A stretch of 64,000 bases of DNA from Alkalicoccus luteus (GTDB taxonomy: Bacteria; Bacillota; Bacilli; Bacillales; Salisediminibacteriaceae). Shown here in pieces: positions 9,016 through 16,828 of the stretch. Under the pieces are notes generated by a model. It had not been told where the DNA came from, did no database searches, and saw only the letters and a program-made list of their open reading frames with translations. The position numbers and the translations under genes were made by a program. Location of the stretch: assembly GCA_052061695.1 (NCBI GenBank), contig JBPZEY010000008.1. One strand, written 5' to 3'. Position 1 is the stretch's first letter. Every line of letters starts with the position of its first letter.

Positions 9016-10002
9016 CTATTCATCCGTCATCGGCTTGTACAGCTTGCCGAGCGGGAACACTTTTGTGAATTCGCCTTCCGGTGCCTCCTTTAATCCACGC
9101 TCGACCATGTTGACGCGGGAGTCGATCATATCAACAAGGTGGATGATGTGCGCTTCAAGAGTTTTCGGTTCGACCGGCGAGCCCCACTCGAGCCTGCCGT
9201 GATGGCTGAGGATGCAGTGCTGCAGCTGGTACACGGCTTCCTGCTCCAGCTTAGTCAGCTTGGCATTGTCGCCGCGTTCGCTCAGGATACGCTGTACTTC
9301 CCGGTCGACCAGCATGGAAGACATGGAAATATGACCGATAAATTCACCGGGTACACTGTACTGGGGGGCAATGTGATTCGTATATTCCATCACCTTCGAC
9401 GCATCATGCAGCGTGATGCCGCCGATAATAAAATCTTTATTAATCGCAGGATAGCGGCCGGCGATGTCGAGTCCGAGCCGTACCATGCAAACGGTGTGAT
9501 ACAAAAGACCGCCGACGAAGGAATGGTGATTGCTCGTTGCAGCCGGATAGCTGCTGAACGGCTTTTTATAGCGAGTGTAGATGCTGGAGACGATCTCCTG
9601 CAGCAGCGGGTCGACAATTTGGTTGATCGCCTGCTCGAGCTCCTGCTGCAGCGATTCGATCGGTTCCGGCGGCATTTCCAAAAATTCGTTCAGGTCGACC
9701 TCGTTTTCCTGCATCGGACGGAACGAGCGAGCCGTCATCTGCAGCTGATCCTGGTAGGTGGACGTATCGCCCTCTATGTAAATAATCTTTCCTTCTTGCA
9801 GCACCTGCTTTACTTCGTCTTCGCGGCCGTTGATCTGATCGCTCCACACTTTCACGGGGATTTCCTTTGCTCCTTTTGAGACAGACAAATTGTAAAACGG
9901 ATCGCCCTTTTTCGTCTGTGCCAGATTGGCGCTGCGGATGAGGCCAAAGCCTTGAAACTGCTGATTCGCTTCTTCAAGCAAAGCTAAATCTTCTACTGCC
10001 AT
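9016..10002 (-). CDS. yhaM: 3'-5' exoribonuclease YhaM
   Basis: 328 residues, close to the 314 of B. subtilis YhaM. The N-terminal part is an OB-fold nucleic-acid-binding region (GDPFYNLSVSKG, PVKVWSDQ). The C-terminal part is an HD phosphohydrolase-like domain: HHSFVGGLLYHTVCMV, GGITLHDASKV, and a later ILSHHGRLEWGSP metal-site motif. Family members degrade RNA and single-stranded DNA from the 3' end with metal ions. Start ATG 10002 is preceded by GAGGAGGG; the frame continues upstream without a better start. It is divergent from the response-regulator gene, 101 bases away. Confidence 0.92.
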   Translation of the reverse strand: MAVEDLALLEEANQQFQGFGLIRSANLAQTKKGDPFYNLSVSKGAKEIPVKVWSDQINGREDEVKQVLQEGKIIYIEGDTSTYQDQLQMTARSFRPMQENEVDLNEFLEMPPEPIESLQQELEQAINQIVDPLLQEIVSSIYTRYKKPFSSYPAATSNHHSFVGGLLYHTVCMVRLGLDIAGRYPAINKDFIIGGITLHDASKVMEYTNHIAPQYSVPGEFIGHISMSSMLVDREVQRILSERGDNAKLTKLEQEAVYQLQHCILSHHGRLEWGSPVEPKTLEAHIIHLVDMIDSRVNMVERGLKEAPEGEFTKVFPLGKLYKPMTDE

Positions 10003-10049
10003 CGTGCATCCCTCCTCATGTATCTTTCTTTCCAGTTTATCATACAGGC

Positions 10050-10083
10050 TGTTCATCCGGTGTTCATAAAAATCTGCTACACT
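10050..10083 (+). promoter_or_regulatory. Response-regulator box and promoter of the two-component operon
   Basis: TGTTCAT (10050-10056), 4 bases, TGTTCAT (10061-10067), 10 bases, TACACT (-10, 10078-10083). Direct repeats on an 11-bp pitch ending ten bases before the -10 are the layout used by OmpR/PhoB-type activators that replace a -35. The same layout recurs at 12066, so I infer autoregulation by the regulator encoded just downstream. Confidence 0.65.
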
Positions 10084-10103
10084 GCAGGCAGGAGGTGCGG
10101 AAC

Positions 10104-10784
10104 GTGTACAAACTGCTGATGGTGGAAGACGATGCTCACATTTGCGAGCTCGTATCGCTCTATACAGATAAAGCAAAGCTTGAACTCATCACGGCAGCGG
10201 ACGGGGAAGCCGGGCTCGCTGCTTACTATGACGAGGAGCCGGACTTAGTTCTGCTTGATATTATGCTGCCGGAGCGAAGCGGCTGGGAACTGTGCCGGGA
10301 AATCAGAAAAGACAATCCGCTGCTGCCGATTCTGATGCTGACCGGAAGAGGAGAGGCGGACGACATCGTACGTGGACTGGACATTGGCGCCGACGACTAT
10401 GTCGTAAAGCCATTCGATCCGAATGAACTGATGGCACGGATTCACGCGCTTCTCCGGCGGGCTCACCCTTTTTCGACCGGGAGCCTGCTTTCAAGCGGTC
10501 GCTTGCAGGTGGACATGCAAAACCGGGAGCTGACGGCTGCCGGAGAAAAACTGCTGTTTCCGCCGCGGGAGCTGGAGCTGCTTGCTTTTTTCATGCAGTA
10601 CTCCGGACAGACGCTGACGAGAGAGCAGCTGCTCGATGCCGTCTGGGGACGGGACTTTGACGGTGATCCCCGGACGGTGGACGTACATGTAAAGCGCATC
10701 CGCAGACGACTTGATACGGTTGAGAGCGGCGTTCAACTCGTCACGGTGCGGCAGGCGGGCTACCGGCTTGAGGAAATAACATGA
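10104..10784 (+). CDS. OmpR/PhoB-family response regulator
   Basis: 226 residues. The receiver domain has the acidic pair ED-D at 8-10, phospho-acceptor Asp52 (LLDIMLPE), Thr in MLTGRG and Lys in VVKPFDP. The C-terminal winged helix (about 130-225) ends VDVHVKRIRRRLD and TVRQAGYRL. GTG 10104 with AGGAGG eight bases upstream is preferred over the GTG at 10095, which overlaps that RBS. The stop overlaps the start of the kinase gene by 4 bases (ATGA). The signal is unknown. The repeated box in front of this operon and of the gene after the kinase suggests a small local regulon. Confidence 0.93.
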   Translation: MYKLLMVEDDAHICELVSLYTDKAKLELITAADGEAGLAAYYDEEPDLVLLDIMLPERSGWELCREIRKDNPLLPILMLTGRGEADDIVRGLDIGADDYVVKPFDPNELMARIHALLRRAHPFSTGSLLSSGRLQVDMQNRELTAAGEKLLFPPRELELLAFFMQYSGQTLTREQLLDAVWGRDFDGDPRTVDVHVKRIRRRLDTVESGVQLVTVRQAGYRLEEIT

Positions 10785-12061
10785 GAAAGCAGTCGCTGTT
10801 CCGAAAGTTGTTCTCGACATACGCTGCTGTCATTCTCGGATCGTTTCTCGTCTTCGGTGCCGCTTATATCATTCAGTTTCACTACACGCTGTACGACGAT
10901 TTTGAGCAGCGGCATGCTGACATCCGGGAAGCAGTGAAGAGCCAGCTGCAGACGGCTGATCGCTACGGCTGGTCTTCAGATGAACGAGAGGAAAGCCTGT
11001 CCGCGGTGCTCAGCGGCTCTAATTACGAGGCAGAGCTGCTGGATAGCGGAAGCGAAGCGGCCTCAGGCTACTGGACCGGCGGCGAGCTGCATTACGAAGT
11101 CGTGTCGTCATTTGACGAGGGCTATATCCGCACAGTATTCACCGGTCTGGAGCATGATTACATCCGTGCAGTCACGGCGATTGCGGGCACGATCGGCGGT
11201 GTTTTAATGCTTGCAGCAGGGATGGTCTGGGTTGTATCCAGGCGCCTTGCAGATCCGCTTCGTGAGATGAGCAGGGCGGCGTCTGCTGTAAGCGGCGGTG
11301 ATTTCTCAGTGCGTGTCGATGAGCACGGACCGCTTGAGATCAGCCGGCTCGGTCGTTCTTTAAACCAGATGGGGGAGGAGCTTGCCGAGACGGAGCAGCT
11401 CCGAAAAGCGTTTCTAGCCAACGTGACCCACGATCTCCGTTCTCCGCTGACGTCGATCAAGGGGTTTTTAACGGCGCTGGAGGACGGTACGATTCCGGAC
11501 GAACGGCGCCCCTATTACTATAGACTCATGCGCGGAGAAACGGAGCGGCTGATTAAGCTGGTGCATGACTTGCTTGACCTCACGAAGCTGGAAGGCGGAA
11601 GAATCGAGCTCGATTGTGCACCGGTATCACTTAAACCTGCTCTCGAGCGGGTTCTGGAAACAGCCCGGCCCGAACTCGGAAGCCGCCGCACGGTGCTGAC
11701 AGGAGAAACAGAAGCGGTTGTCTGGGGGGATCGAGAGCGGCTGGACCAAGTCTGGATCAACCTGCTCGCCAACGCTGCCGCATTTTCACCAAAAAACAGT
11801 ACGATTACGCTTACGTTCACGGAGCACCGCGAATCAGTTTCCGTTTCGATACGTGATGAAGGAAGCGGGATGACAAAAGAAGCGCTGGAGCAGATGTGGG
11901 ACCGTTTTTACAAAGCAGACAGCTCCCGCTCCGGAAAAGCAGGCACCGGGATCGGTCTCTCGATTGTCCGTTCATTGACGGAGCTGCATGGAGGCGCTGT
12001 TTCTGCCGACAGCAGTGTAGGAGAGGGAACGACAGTGACCGTGACGCTGCCGAAAGCATAA
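10781..12061 (+). CDS. Membrane sensor histidine kinase
   Basis: 426 residues. TM1 is about 13-33, an extracytoplasmic sensor of ~95 residues follows, then TM2 at about 131-152 and HAMP to about 205. HisKA carries phospho-acceptor His217 (ANVTHDLRSPLTSIKG). The HATPase domain has N-box INLLANAAAFS, G1 RDEGSGM and G2 GTGIGLSIV. It is translationally coupled to the response regulator. The sensor domain has no recognisable motif, so the stimulus cannot be named. Confidence 0.94.
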   Translation: MRKQSLFRKLFSTYAAVILGSFLVFGAAYIIQFHYTLYDDFEQRHADIREAVKSQLQTADRYGWSSDEREESLSAVLSGSNYEAELLDSGSEAASGYWTGGELHYEVVSSFDEGYIRTVFTGLEHDYIRAVTAIAGTIGGVLMLAAGMVWVVSRRLADPLREMSRAASAVSGGDFSVRVDEHGPLEISRLGRSLNQMGEELAETEQLRKAFLANVTHDLRSPLTSIKGFLTALEDGTIPDERRPYYYRLMRGETERLIKLVHDLLDLTKLEGGRIELDCAPVSLKPALERVLETARPELGSRRTVLTGETEAVVWGDRERLDQVWINLLANAAAFSPKNSTITLTFTEHRESVSVSIRDEGSGMTKEALEQMWDRFYKADSSRSGKAGTGIGLSIVRSLTELHGGAVSADSSVGEGTTVTVTLPKA

Positions 12062-12065
12062 CAGT

Positions 12066-12099
12066 TGTTCATTTGCTGTTCATATTCGCCTGGTACGCT
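12066..12099 (+). promoter_or_regulatory. Second copy of the response-regulator box, before the small membrane protein
   Basis: TGTTCAT (12066-12072), 4 bases, TGTTCAT (12077-12083), 10 bases, TACGCT (12094-12099). Repeat sequence, spacer lengths and distance to the -10 are identical to those at 10050, although the intervening bases differ. Confidence 0.65.
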
Positions 12100-12134
12100 G
12101 AGTTGGACGTTATCAGCAGAAAGGATGAATGAAC

Positions 12135-12578
12135 ATGGTATATGAAGCAGCATACAGCTTGCACATTGGGGGGATTGCGCTCTGGATCGGCTCCTTTGCA
12201 GCCTTCGCCTGGCTGCTGAGAGGAATGGCGCAGCAGGGGGAACTAGCAGAAGCAGAAAAGCGGCAGATTTGCCGTATGACAAGGTTTGTCAATCTTGGCG
12301 TCCTGCCTGCAGCTGGAATTGTTTTGATGACGGGCGTGTACATGATTTTACAGCTGAACAGGGAGACGCTCCCGCTTTACATGCTCGTCATGGAGCAGGC
12401 CGGGGCACTGATTATTCTCGTGACCGCTGTCGGCACCGGTCTTTACAGCCGCCGGCTTGTGAAGCAGCTGGACGAAAAAGGAGCGCGGGCAGCCGCATCC
12501 AGTTACAGTGTAGCACTGCTGCTGTCTGCGGGCCTCGCGCTCGCGGTCGTAGTCTTTGTCGGTCTGCGGATTGGTTAA
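12135..12578 (+). CDS. Small four-helix membrane protein, CopD/DUF2269-like
   Basis: 147 residues with four predicted membrane helices (about 5-28, 46-70, 78-100, 120-145). The first helix carries HIGGIALWIG, with a conserved-looking His as in CopD-type copper-resistance and DUF2269 membrane proteins. AAAGGA lies nine bases before ATG 12135; ATG 12129 is too close to it. The promoter carries the same box as the two-component operon, so I infer the protein is an output or feedback component of that system. Its stop overlaps the stop of the convergent oxidoreductase by 4 bases. Function is not established. Confidence 0.75.
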   Translation: MVYEAAYSLHIGGIALWIGSFAAFAWLLRGMAQQGELAEAEKRQICRMTRFVNLGVLPAAGIVLMTGVYMILQLNRETLPLYMLVMEQAGALIILVTAVGTGLYSRRLVKQLDEKGARAAASSYSVALLLSAGLALAVVVFVGLRIG

Positions 12579-13552
12579 GGCGTCAGGATCATTTTTCCGC
12601 TCGTGCGGCGGTTTTCCATGTCTTCGTGAAGGGAAGCCGCCTCCCGCAGCGGATACGTGCCGCCGATCGTCAGCTTCAGCTTGCCCTCGGCAGCGAGCCG
12701 CATGATCGTTTCCAGGCTTTCCTGAAATGCTTTAGGTCTTGCCATCATCTGCGGCAGAAAGAAGCCGATGACGGACTTATTTTTTTCGAGCAGACTGAAC
12801 GGACTGAATTCCGGCAGCTCTCCGCTCGCGGCACCGAAGAAGACGAGGCGTCCAAACGGAGCTAAAATCTCGAGCGTATCGTGAAAAATGGAACCGCCGG
12901 CCATTTCAAGAGCCACGTCGACGCCATGATCACCGGTCAGCTTGAGCACCTCATCCTTCCAGTTGTCCTTCGTATAATCAACGGCGTGATCCGCTCCAAG
13001 ATCGAGCGCGGTCTGTCGTTTTTTCTCTGTGCTCGCAGTCGCAATGATCGTGCCAGCCCCGGCTTCCTTGGCGAGCTGGACAGCGAGAGTGCCGACACCG
13101 CCGGCCGCCGCATGAATAAGAATCGTTTCTCCGGCTTCAAGCCGGCCCATCGTATGGATAATGTGGTAGGCGCTCAGCCCCTGCAGCGGAAGAGCAGCCG
13201 CTTCTTCGTCGCTCAGGTTTTCCGGCACAGGGATGAGCGTCTTTTCATGCGCGGTAACCTGCTCTGCGTATGCCCCTTCTCCGATCAGCGCAGCGACGCG
13301 CTGTCCTTCCTGAACCTGGTCGGAGACGCCGCTTCCTTTTGCGGACACGGTACCAACGACTTCTGAACCGGGGATAAACGGCAGCGGCGTGTCAACGACA
13401 TAGGCATCCTGACGTCTCATCGTATCGGCGAAATTGACGCCGATCGCCGTTACGTCGATCAGGACCTCCTGTTCACCTGGAACAGGCGTATCAAGCTCTT
13501 TGTATGCAAGTACATCCGGACTTCCAAACGTTTCAATCTGTACAGCTTTCAT
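12575..13552 (-). CDS. Zinc-free MDR quinone oxidoreductase
   Basis: 325 residues of the medium-chain dehydrogenase/reductase superfamily, quinone oxidoreductase branch. The GroES-like N-terminus begins MKAVQIETFGSPDVL. The nucleotide-binding motif is AAAGGVGTLAVQLAK (about 150-164), and FGAASGELPEFSP is typical of the branch. No zinc ligands are evident. It probably reduces quinones or alpha,beta-unsaturated carbonyls with NADPH. The RBS is AAGGAG, about 11 bases upstream. A 14-bp palindrome lies directly in front and may be an operator. Confidence 0.88.
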   Translation of the reverse strand: MKAVQIETFGSPDVLAYKELDTPVPGEQEVLIDVTAIGVNFADTMRRQDAYVVDTPLPFIPGSEVVGTVSAKGSGVSDQVQEGQRVAALIGEGAYAEQVTAHEKTLIPVPENLSDEEAAALPLQGLSAYHIIHTMGRLEAGETILIHAAAGGVGTLAVQLAKEAGAGTIIATASTEKKRQTALDLGADHAVDYTKDNWKDEVLKLTGDHGVDVALEMAGGSIFHDTLEILAPFGRLVFFGAASGELPEFSPFSLLEKNKSVIGFFLPQMMARPKAFQESLETIMRLAAEGKLKLTIGGTYPLREAASLHEDMENRRTSGKMILTP

Positions 13553-13574
13553 CGAAAAACCGACTCCTTTTATA

Positions 13575-13588
13575 TGACAGTACTGTCA
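13575..13588. promoter_or_regulatory. Perfect 14-bp palindrome before the quinone oxidoreductase
   Basis: TGACAGTACTGTCA is a perfect palindrome, abutting a TATAAA-like element on the minus strand and 22 bases from the start codon. The size and position fit a dimeric repressor operator (TetR- or MarR-type). No regulator gene is adjacent. Confidence 0.5.
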
Positions 13589-13669
13589 ATTTAGTGGCAG
13601 AGCAGAGCCGTCCATCTCTTTGTGGACGGCTTCGGCCCATTGAGCAGATTTGTTTCAAAACAGACATTG

Positions 13670-13846
13670 CTAGTCTTTGTTTTTAATATCGCCTTTTTTA
13701 TCTTCAACGCTGCCCTTTACCTTTTCCTTCGTACCTTCGCGCTTCGTTTCCTTGTCGTCCGTCCACTCGCCGACTTTTTCCTTTGTCTTTCCTTTTGCTT
13801 TCTCAAACTTACCTTTCGTCTTGTCTTCCATTCCGTCCTTACTCAT
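13670..13846 (-). CDS. csbD: CsbD-family stress protein
   Basis: 58 residues, almost entirely Lys, Glu, Asp and Gly (EDKTKGKFEKAKGKTKEKVG, GTKEKVKGSVEDKKGD), the pattern of CsbD/UPF0337 proteins. B. subtilis csbD is under sigma-B. ATG 13846 has TAAAGGAGG just upstream; the frame extends to 13918 but those codons lack an RBS. A GGGTAA element about 50 bases upstream could be a sigma-B -10, but the -35 is weak. The biochemical role is unknown. Confidence 0.9.
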   Translation of the reverse strand: MSKDGMEDKTKGKFEKAKGKTKEKVGEWTDDKETKREGTKEKVKGSVEDKKGDIKNKD

Positions 13847-13988
13847 GTGAATGCCTCCTTTAAGCATGTAGTAGTAAGACATTACCCTTTTTATTTCCAG
13901 ACGAATCAGATGAATCATGTTTAATTGTGGAGAAGAAAGGTGATAGTACCTATGTGGGTATATAAATGATTCAAGGAGGGACTGTTTT

Positions 13989-15401
13989 ATGCTATTGCAG
14001 TATTTTTATGATGACAAGCTTGCCCAGGCATCTTATCTTGTAGGCTGCCAGGCGGCGAATGAGGCGGTCGTGATTGATCCTGCCCGGGACGTGCAGCCGT
14101 ATATTAAAGCCGCTGAGGAGCACGGAATGACGATCACAGGTGTCATGGAGACGCATATTCATGCCGATTATTTGTGCGGGGCCCGCGAGCTTGCCGACCG
14201 TACCGGAGCCGTTCTGTATGTGTCGGATGAGGGGCCATCCGAGTGGAAATACGAGAACATAGATATGCTGGATCATCAGCTGCTGAAGGACCAGGATCAG
14301 ATTATGCTCGGAAAGATCCGGTTTGATGTCCTGCATACACCGGGACATACGCCGGAAAGTATATCCTTTCTCGTCACAGATGGCGGAGCAGAAGCGGATG
14401 AGCCGCTCGGAATTTTCACCGGTGATTTTGTGTTCGTCGGCGACATCGGCCGGCCGGATTTGCTGGAAAAAGCGGCCAAGCAAAAGGACACGGCCGCGGC
14501 CGGCGCGGAGGATATGTTTCATTCGCTTGAGACATTTAAGCAGCTGCCGGACTTTACTCAGGTGCTTCCCGGGCATGGTGCAGGCAGCGCCTGCGGCAAG
14601 TCACTCGGTTCCGTGCCGAGTTCGACTGTCGGCTATGAGAAGCGCTTCAACTGGGCGCTGCAGTATACGGATAAGGAGCAGTTTAAACAGGATCTTGTGG
14701 CAGACCAGCCGGAACCGCCGGTCTATTTCGCAGAGATGAAGAAAGTGAATAAAGCAGGCCCGGCATTTTTGAAGGATCTCACCGATCCAGAAGTGATGGG
14801 CAAGGAGCTGCTCCAGGAAGCTGTCTCAACCGGTCAAGTGATTGATATACGGCCGCCGGAGCAGTTTGCAGCTGCCCATATGGAGGGCGTGATGAACCTT
14901 CCGCTGAACAAATCGTTTACGAACTGGGCCGGCTGGCTGTTGAACTACGATGAGCCGATTTACGCGATCGTTGAAGAATCCCAGGTCGACGAGCTGAAAA
15001 CGGCGCTTCGCTCGATCGGACTCGATCAGCTGAAAGGGTGGGCCAATCCATCCGTCGCGATGACGATTGGCAAGCCGCAGTCGTTTGACCAGCTGACACC
15101 TGAACAGGCATCGGTCTGGATTGAAAGTGGGAGCGTGCACGTGCTGGATGTGCGCGGTGCAGCCGAACGGAAAAATGGATATGTCGAAGGCTCGACGCAC
15201 ATCATGCTTGGAGAACTTCCGCACCGGATAAAAGAAGTGGCGACAGACAAACCGGTGCTCGTGCAGTGCGGAACCGGCCTGCGGTCAGCAATCGGGGCGA
15301 GTATTTTGCAAAAGAACGGCATCACCGACGTGAAAAACATGATGGGCGGATTCGGCAGGTTTGCGAAAATAGGGAATGAAGACGTTATTGTCGACGGGTA
15401 G
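13989..15401 (+). CDS. CstB-like persulfide dioxygenase fused to two rhodanese domains
   Basis: 470 residues. The metallo-beta-lactamase domain (1 to about 235) has THIHADY (His56, His58, Asp60), HTPGHTPES and FTGDFVFVGDIGRPDLLE, the signature of ETHE1-type persulfide dioxygenases. GSACGKSLGSVPS carries the Cys seen in CstB. The middle rhodanese-like domain (about 260-360) has no catalytic Cys and is probably structural. The final domain (about 370-470) has an active loop with Cys427 (CGTGLRS). The enzyme oxidises low-molecular-weight persulfides and handles sulfane sulfur in the cytoplasm. RBS AAGGAGGG. No CstR-type regulator or other sulfide genes adjoin it; it is monocistronic with a terminator. 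Confidence 0.92.
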   Translation: MLLQYFYDDKLAQASYLVGCQAANEAVVIDPARDVQPYIKAAEEHGMTITGVMETHIHADYLCGARELADRTGAVLYVSDEGPSEWKYENIDMLDHQLLKDQDQIMLGKIRFDVLHTPGHTPESISFLVTDGGAEADEPLGIFTGDFVFVGDIGRPDLLEKAAKQKDTAAAGAEDMFHSLETFKQLPDFTQVLPGHGAGSACGKSLGSVPSSTVGYEKRFNWALQYTDKEQFKQDLVADQPEPPVYFAEMKKVNKAGPAFLKDLTDPEVMGKELLQEAVSTGQVIDIRPPEQFAAAHMEGVMNLPLNKSFTNWAGWLLNYDEPIYAIVEESQVDELKTALRSIGLDQLKGWANPSVAMTIGKPQSFDQLTPEQASVWIESGSVHVLDVRGAAERKNGYVEGSTHIMLGELPHRIKEVATDKPVLVQCGTGLRSAIGASILQKNGITDVKNMMGGFGRFAKIGNEDVIVDG

Positions 15402-15407
15402 AAAAGG

Positions 15408-15443
15408 AAAAAACGGCGGGCTGCGGTGGCCCCGCCGTTTTGT
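15408..15443 (+). terminator. Terminator after the persulfide dioxygenase gene
   Basis: AAAACGGCGGG and CCCGCCGTTTT flank a ~10-base loop; followed by TGTTATC. Confidence 0.88.
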
Positions 15444-15512
15444 TATCATAATGGAAAGGTGATCGTTTCATGAGAGCCGCCTGATGATTGGCTGAAAAAG
15501 GAGCGGGATCAA

Positions 15513-16004
15513 ATGGAGATCTGGGATTTGCTTGACCAGGAAGGGAAGAAGACGGGGCAGACGATCCAGCGCGGCAAACCATTGCCGGAAGGGTACTATC
15601 ACTTAGTCGTGCACACGTGGATCGTCGATCAGGATCATGTGCTCGTAACCCGGCGGGCCCTTGAAAAGCCGCACCCCGGAATGTGGGAAACACCAGGCGG
15701 ATCGGCGCTTTCAGGGGAATCGTCCCGGGAAGCAGCTGTCCGGGAAGTGAAAGAGGAAATCGGAATGGAGCTGGAGCTATCCAAGTTAGACAAGCTGAAG
15801 CGAACGTGGCATGACAGCTACGTGCACGATATCTGGTTCGTGGAGCGCCCGTTTTCTTTGGAGAGGCTTGATTTACAGCGTGAGGAAGTGTCCGAGGCCC
15901 GCCGGATTAAACTGGAAACGCTGCACGAGTGGATCAGACAGGACTGCCTGATTACCGGACTTCAGGCTTCAGCCAACGAAATGGTTGAAAGAGCAGGGAA
16001 ATAA
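15513..16004 (+). CDS. NUDIX hydrolase
   Basis: 163 residues. The Nudix box is GGSALSGESSREAAVREVKEEIG, fitting GX5EX7REUXEEXGU with ESSREAAVREVKEEIG as the metal-binding helix. The N-terminus MEIWDLLDQEGKKTGQTI and a central DIWFVE resemble the isopentenyl-diphosphate isomerase-like and YfcD-like Nudix enzymes. These cleave nucleoside-diphosphate-linked compounds; the substrate here is unknown. AAAAAGGAG lies 9 bases before ATG 15513. It appears monocistronic, just before the nag operon promoter. Confidence 0.88.
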   Translation: MEIWDLLDQEGKKTGQTIQRGKPLPEGYYHLVVHTWIVDQDHVLVTRRALEKPHPGMWETPGGSALSGESSREAAVREVKEEIGMELELSKLDKLKRTWHDSYVHDIWFVERPFSLERLDLQREEVSEARRIKLETLHEWIRQDCLITGLQASANEMVERAGK

Positions 16005-16018
16005 ATGCCCTGCATGTA

Positions 16019-16055
16019 TAGTGGTATAGACAACCATACATAAACTTGCTACACT
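16019..16055 (+). promoter_or_regulatory. NagR operator and promoter of the nag operon
   Basis: AGTGGTATAGACAACCA (16019-16035) closely resembles the NagR/DasR site of Bacillus (ATTGGTATAGATCACT type). It overlaps a TAGACA -35 (16026-16031) spaced 18 bases from a TACACT -10 (16050-16055). Repressor bound here would block RNA polymerase, so the operon is probably autorepressed and induced by glucosamine-6-P or GlcNAc-6-P. Confidence 0.65.
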
Positions 16056-16089
16056 ATATAGAAAGACATTGACTTCAGGAGGGAACGCT

Positions 16090-16827
16090 ATGGTGAACAA
16101 GGAATCGTCTATACCGATTTATTATCAGCTGGCTGAGCAGCTGAGACGGCGGATCGACCAGGGAGAACTCAAGCCGGGAGATATGATGCCATCTGAACGG
16201 GAGCTGTCGGAGCAGTTTGCGATCAGCCGCATGACGGTCAGGCAAGCGATCGCTTCTCTCGTAGATGACGGGATCGTCTATCGTAAACAAGGCACAGGCA
16301 CCTTCGTCGCCGAAGAAAAAATTGAGCAGCATCTCAGTGGCCTGACAAGCTTCAGTGAAGACATGCGCGCACGCGGCATGGAGCCTTCGGCTACGGTATT
16401 AACGTTTGAAAAGCAGGAATGCCCGGCAGAGGCTGCTTCGTTTCTCGGGCTGGAGCCGGATGAGCCTGTTTATTATATGAAGCGGCTGCGACTTGCGGAT
16501 AAAGTGCCGATGGCGCTTGAAGAAACGTGGCTGTCGGCCGCACTTTCAGGACCGATGCCCGAAGAAGCTGCCTCTGGATCCCTCTATACGTGGCTGGAAG
16601 AACGGGCCGGCATCCGGATCGGCCGTGCAGAGCAGTGGATGGAGGCCGCAGTGCTTAGCGAAGCAGAGGCGATGCATCTTCAGGCGAAAGCCGGGGGACC
16701 GGTTCTCGTCATGGAACGGCAGACGTACACCGCAGACGGTCGCCCGCTTGAGCTTGTCCGCTCCCGCTACCGGGCAGACCGTTACCGTTTCCATCTTGAT
16801 CTCCCGCGTTCACAGGGAGGGAAGTAA
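16090..16827 (+). CDS. nagR: GntR/HutC-family repressor NagR
   Basis: 245 residues. The N-terminal GntR winged helix (IPIYYQLAEQLRRRIDQGEL, SERELSEQFAISRMTVRQAI) is followed by GTGTFVAEEKIEQ and a UTRA effector domain (about 90-240) as in HutC/NagR regulators. The closest known role is B. subtilis NagR (YvoA), which represses GlcNAc use and responds to amino-sugar phosphates. CAGGAGGG precedes ATG 16090. It is the first gene of nagR-SIS-nagA-nagB, and its stop lies one base before the next start. Confidence 0.92.
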   Translation: MVNKESSIPIYYQLAEQLRRRIDQGELKPGDMMPSERELSEQFAISRMTVRQAIASLVDDGIVYRKQGTGTFVAEEKIEQHLSGLTSFSEDMRARGMEPSATVLTFEKQECPAEAASFLGLEPDEPVYYMKRLRLADKVPMALEETWLSAALSGPMPEEAASGSLYTWLEERAGIRIGRAEQWMEAAVLSEAEAMHLQAKAGGPVLVMERQTYTADGRPLELVRSRYRADRYRFHLDLPRSQGGK

Positions 16828-16828
16828 G

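Noticed and set aside
13919..13970. Sigma-B promoter before the persulfide dioxygenase gene (GTTTAA and GGGTAT both present)
   Set aside because: The two elements are about 31 bases apart, far from the 13-15 required.
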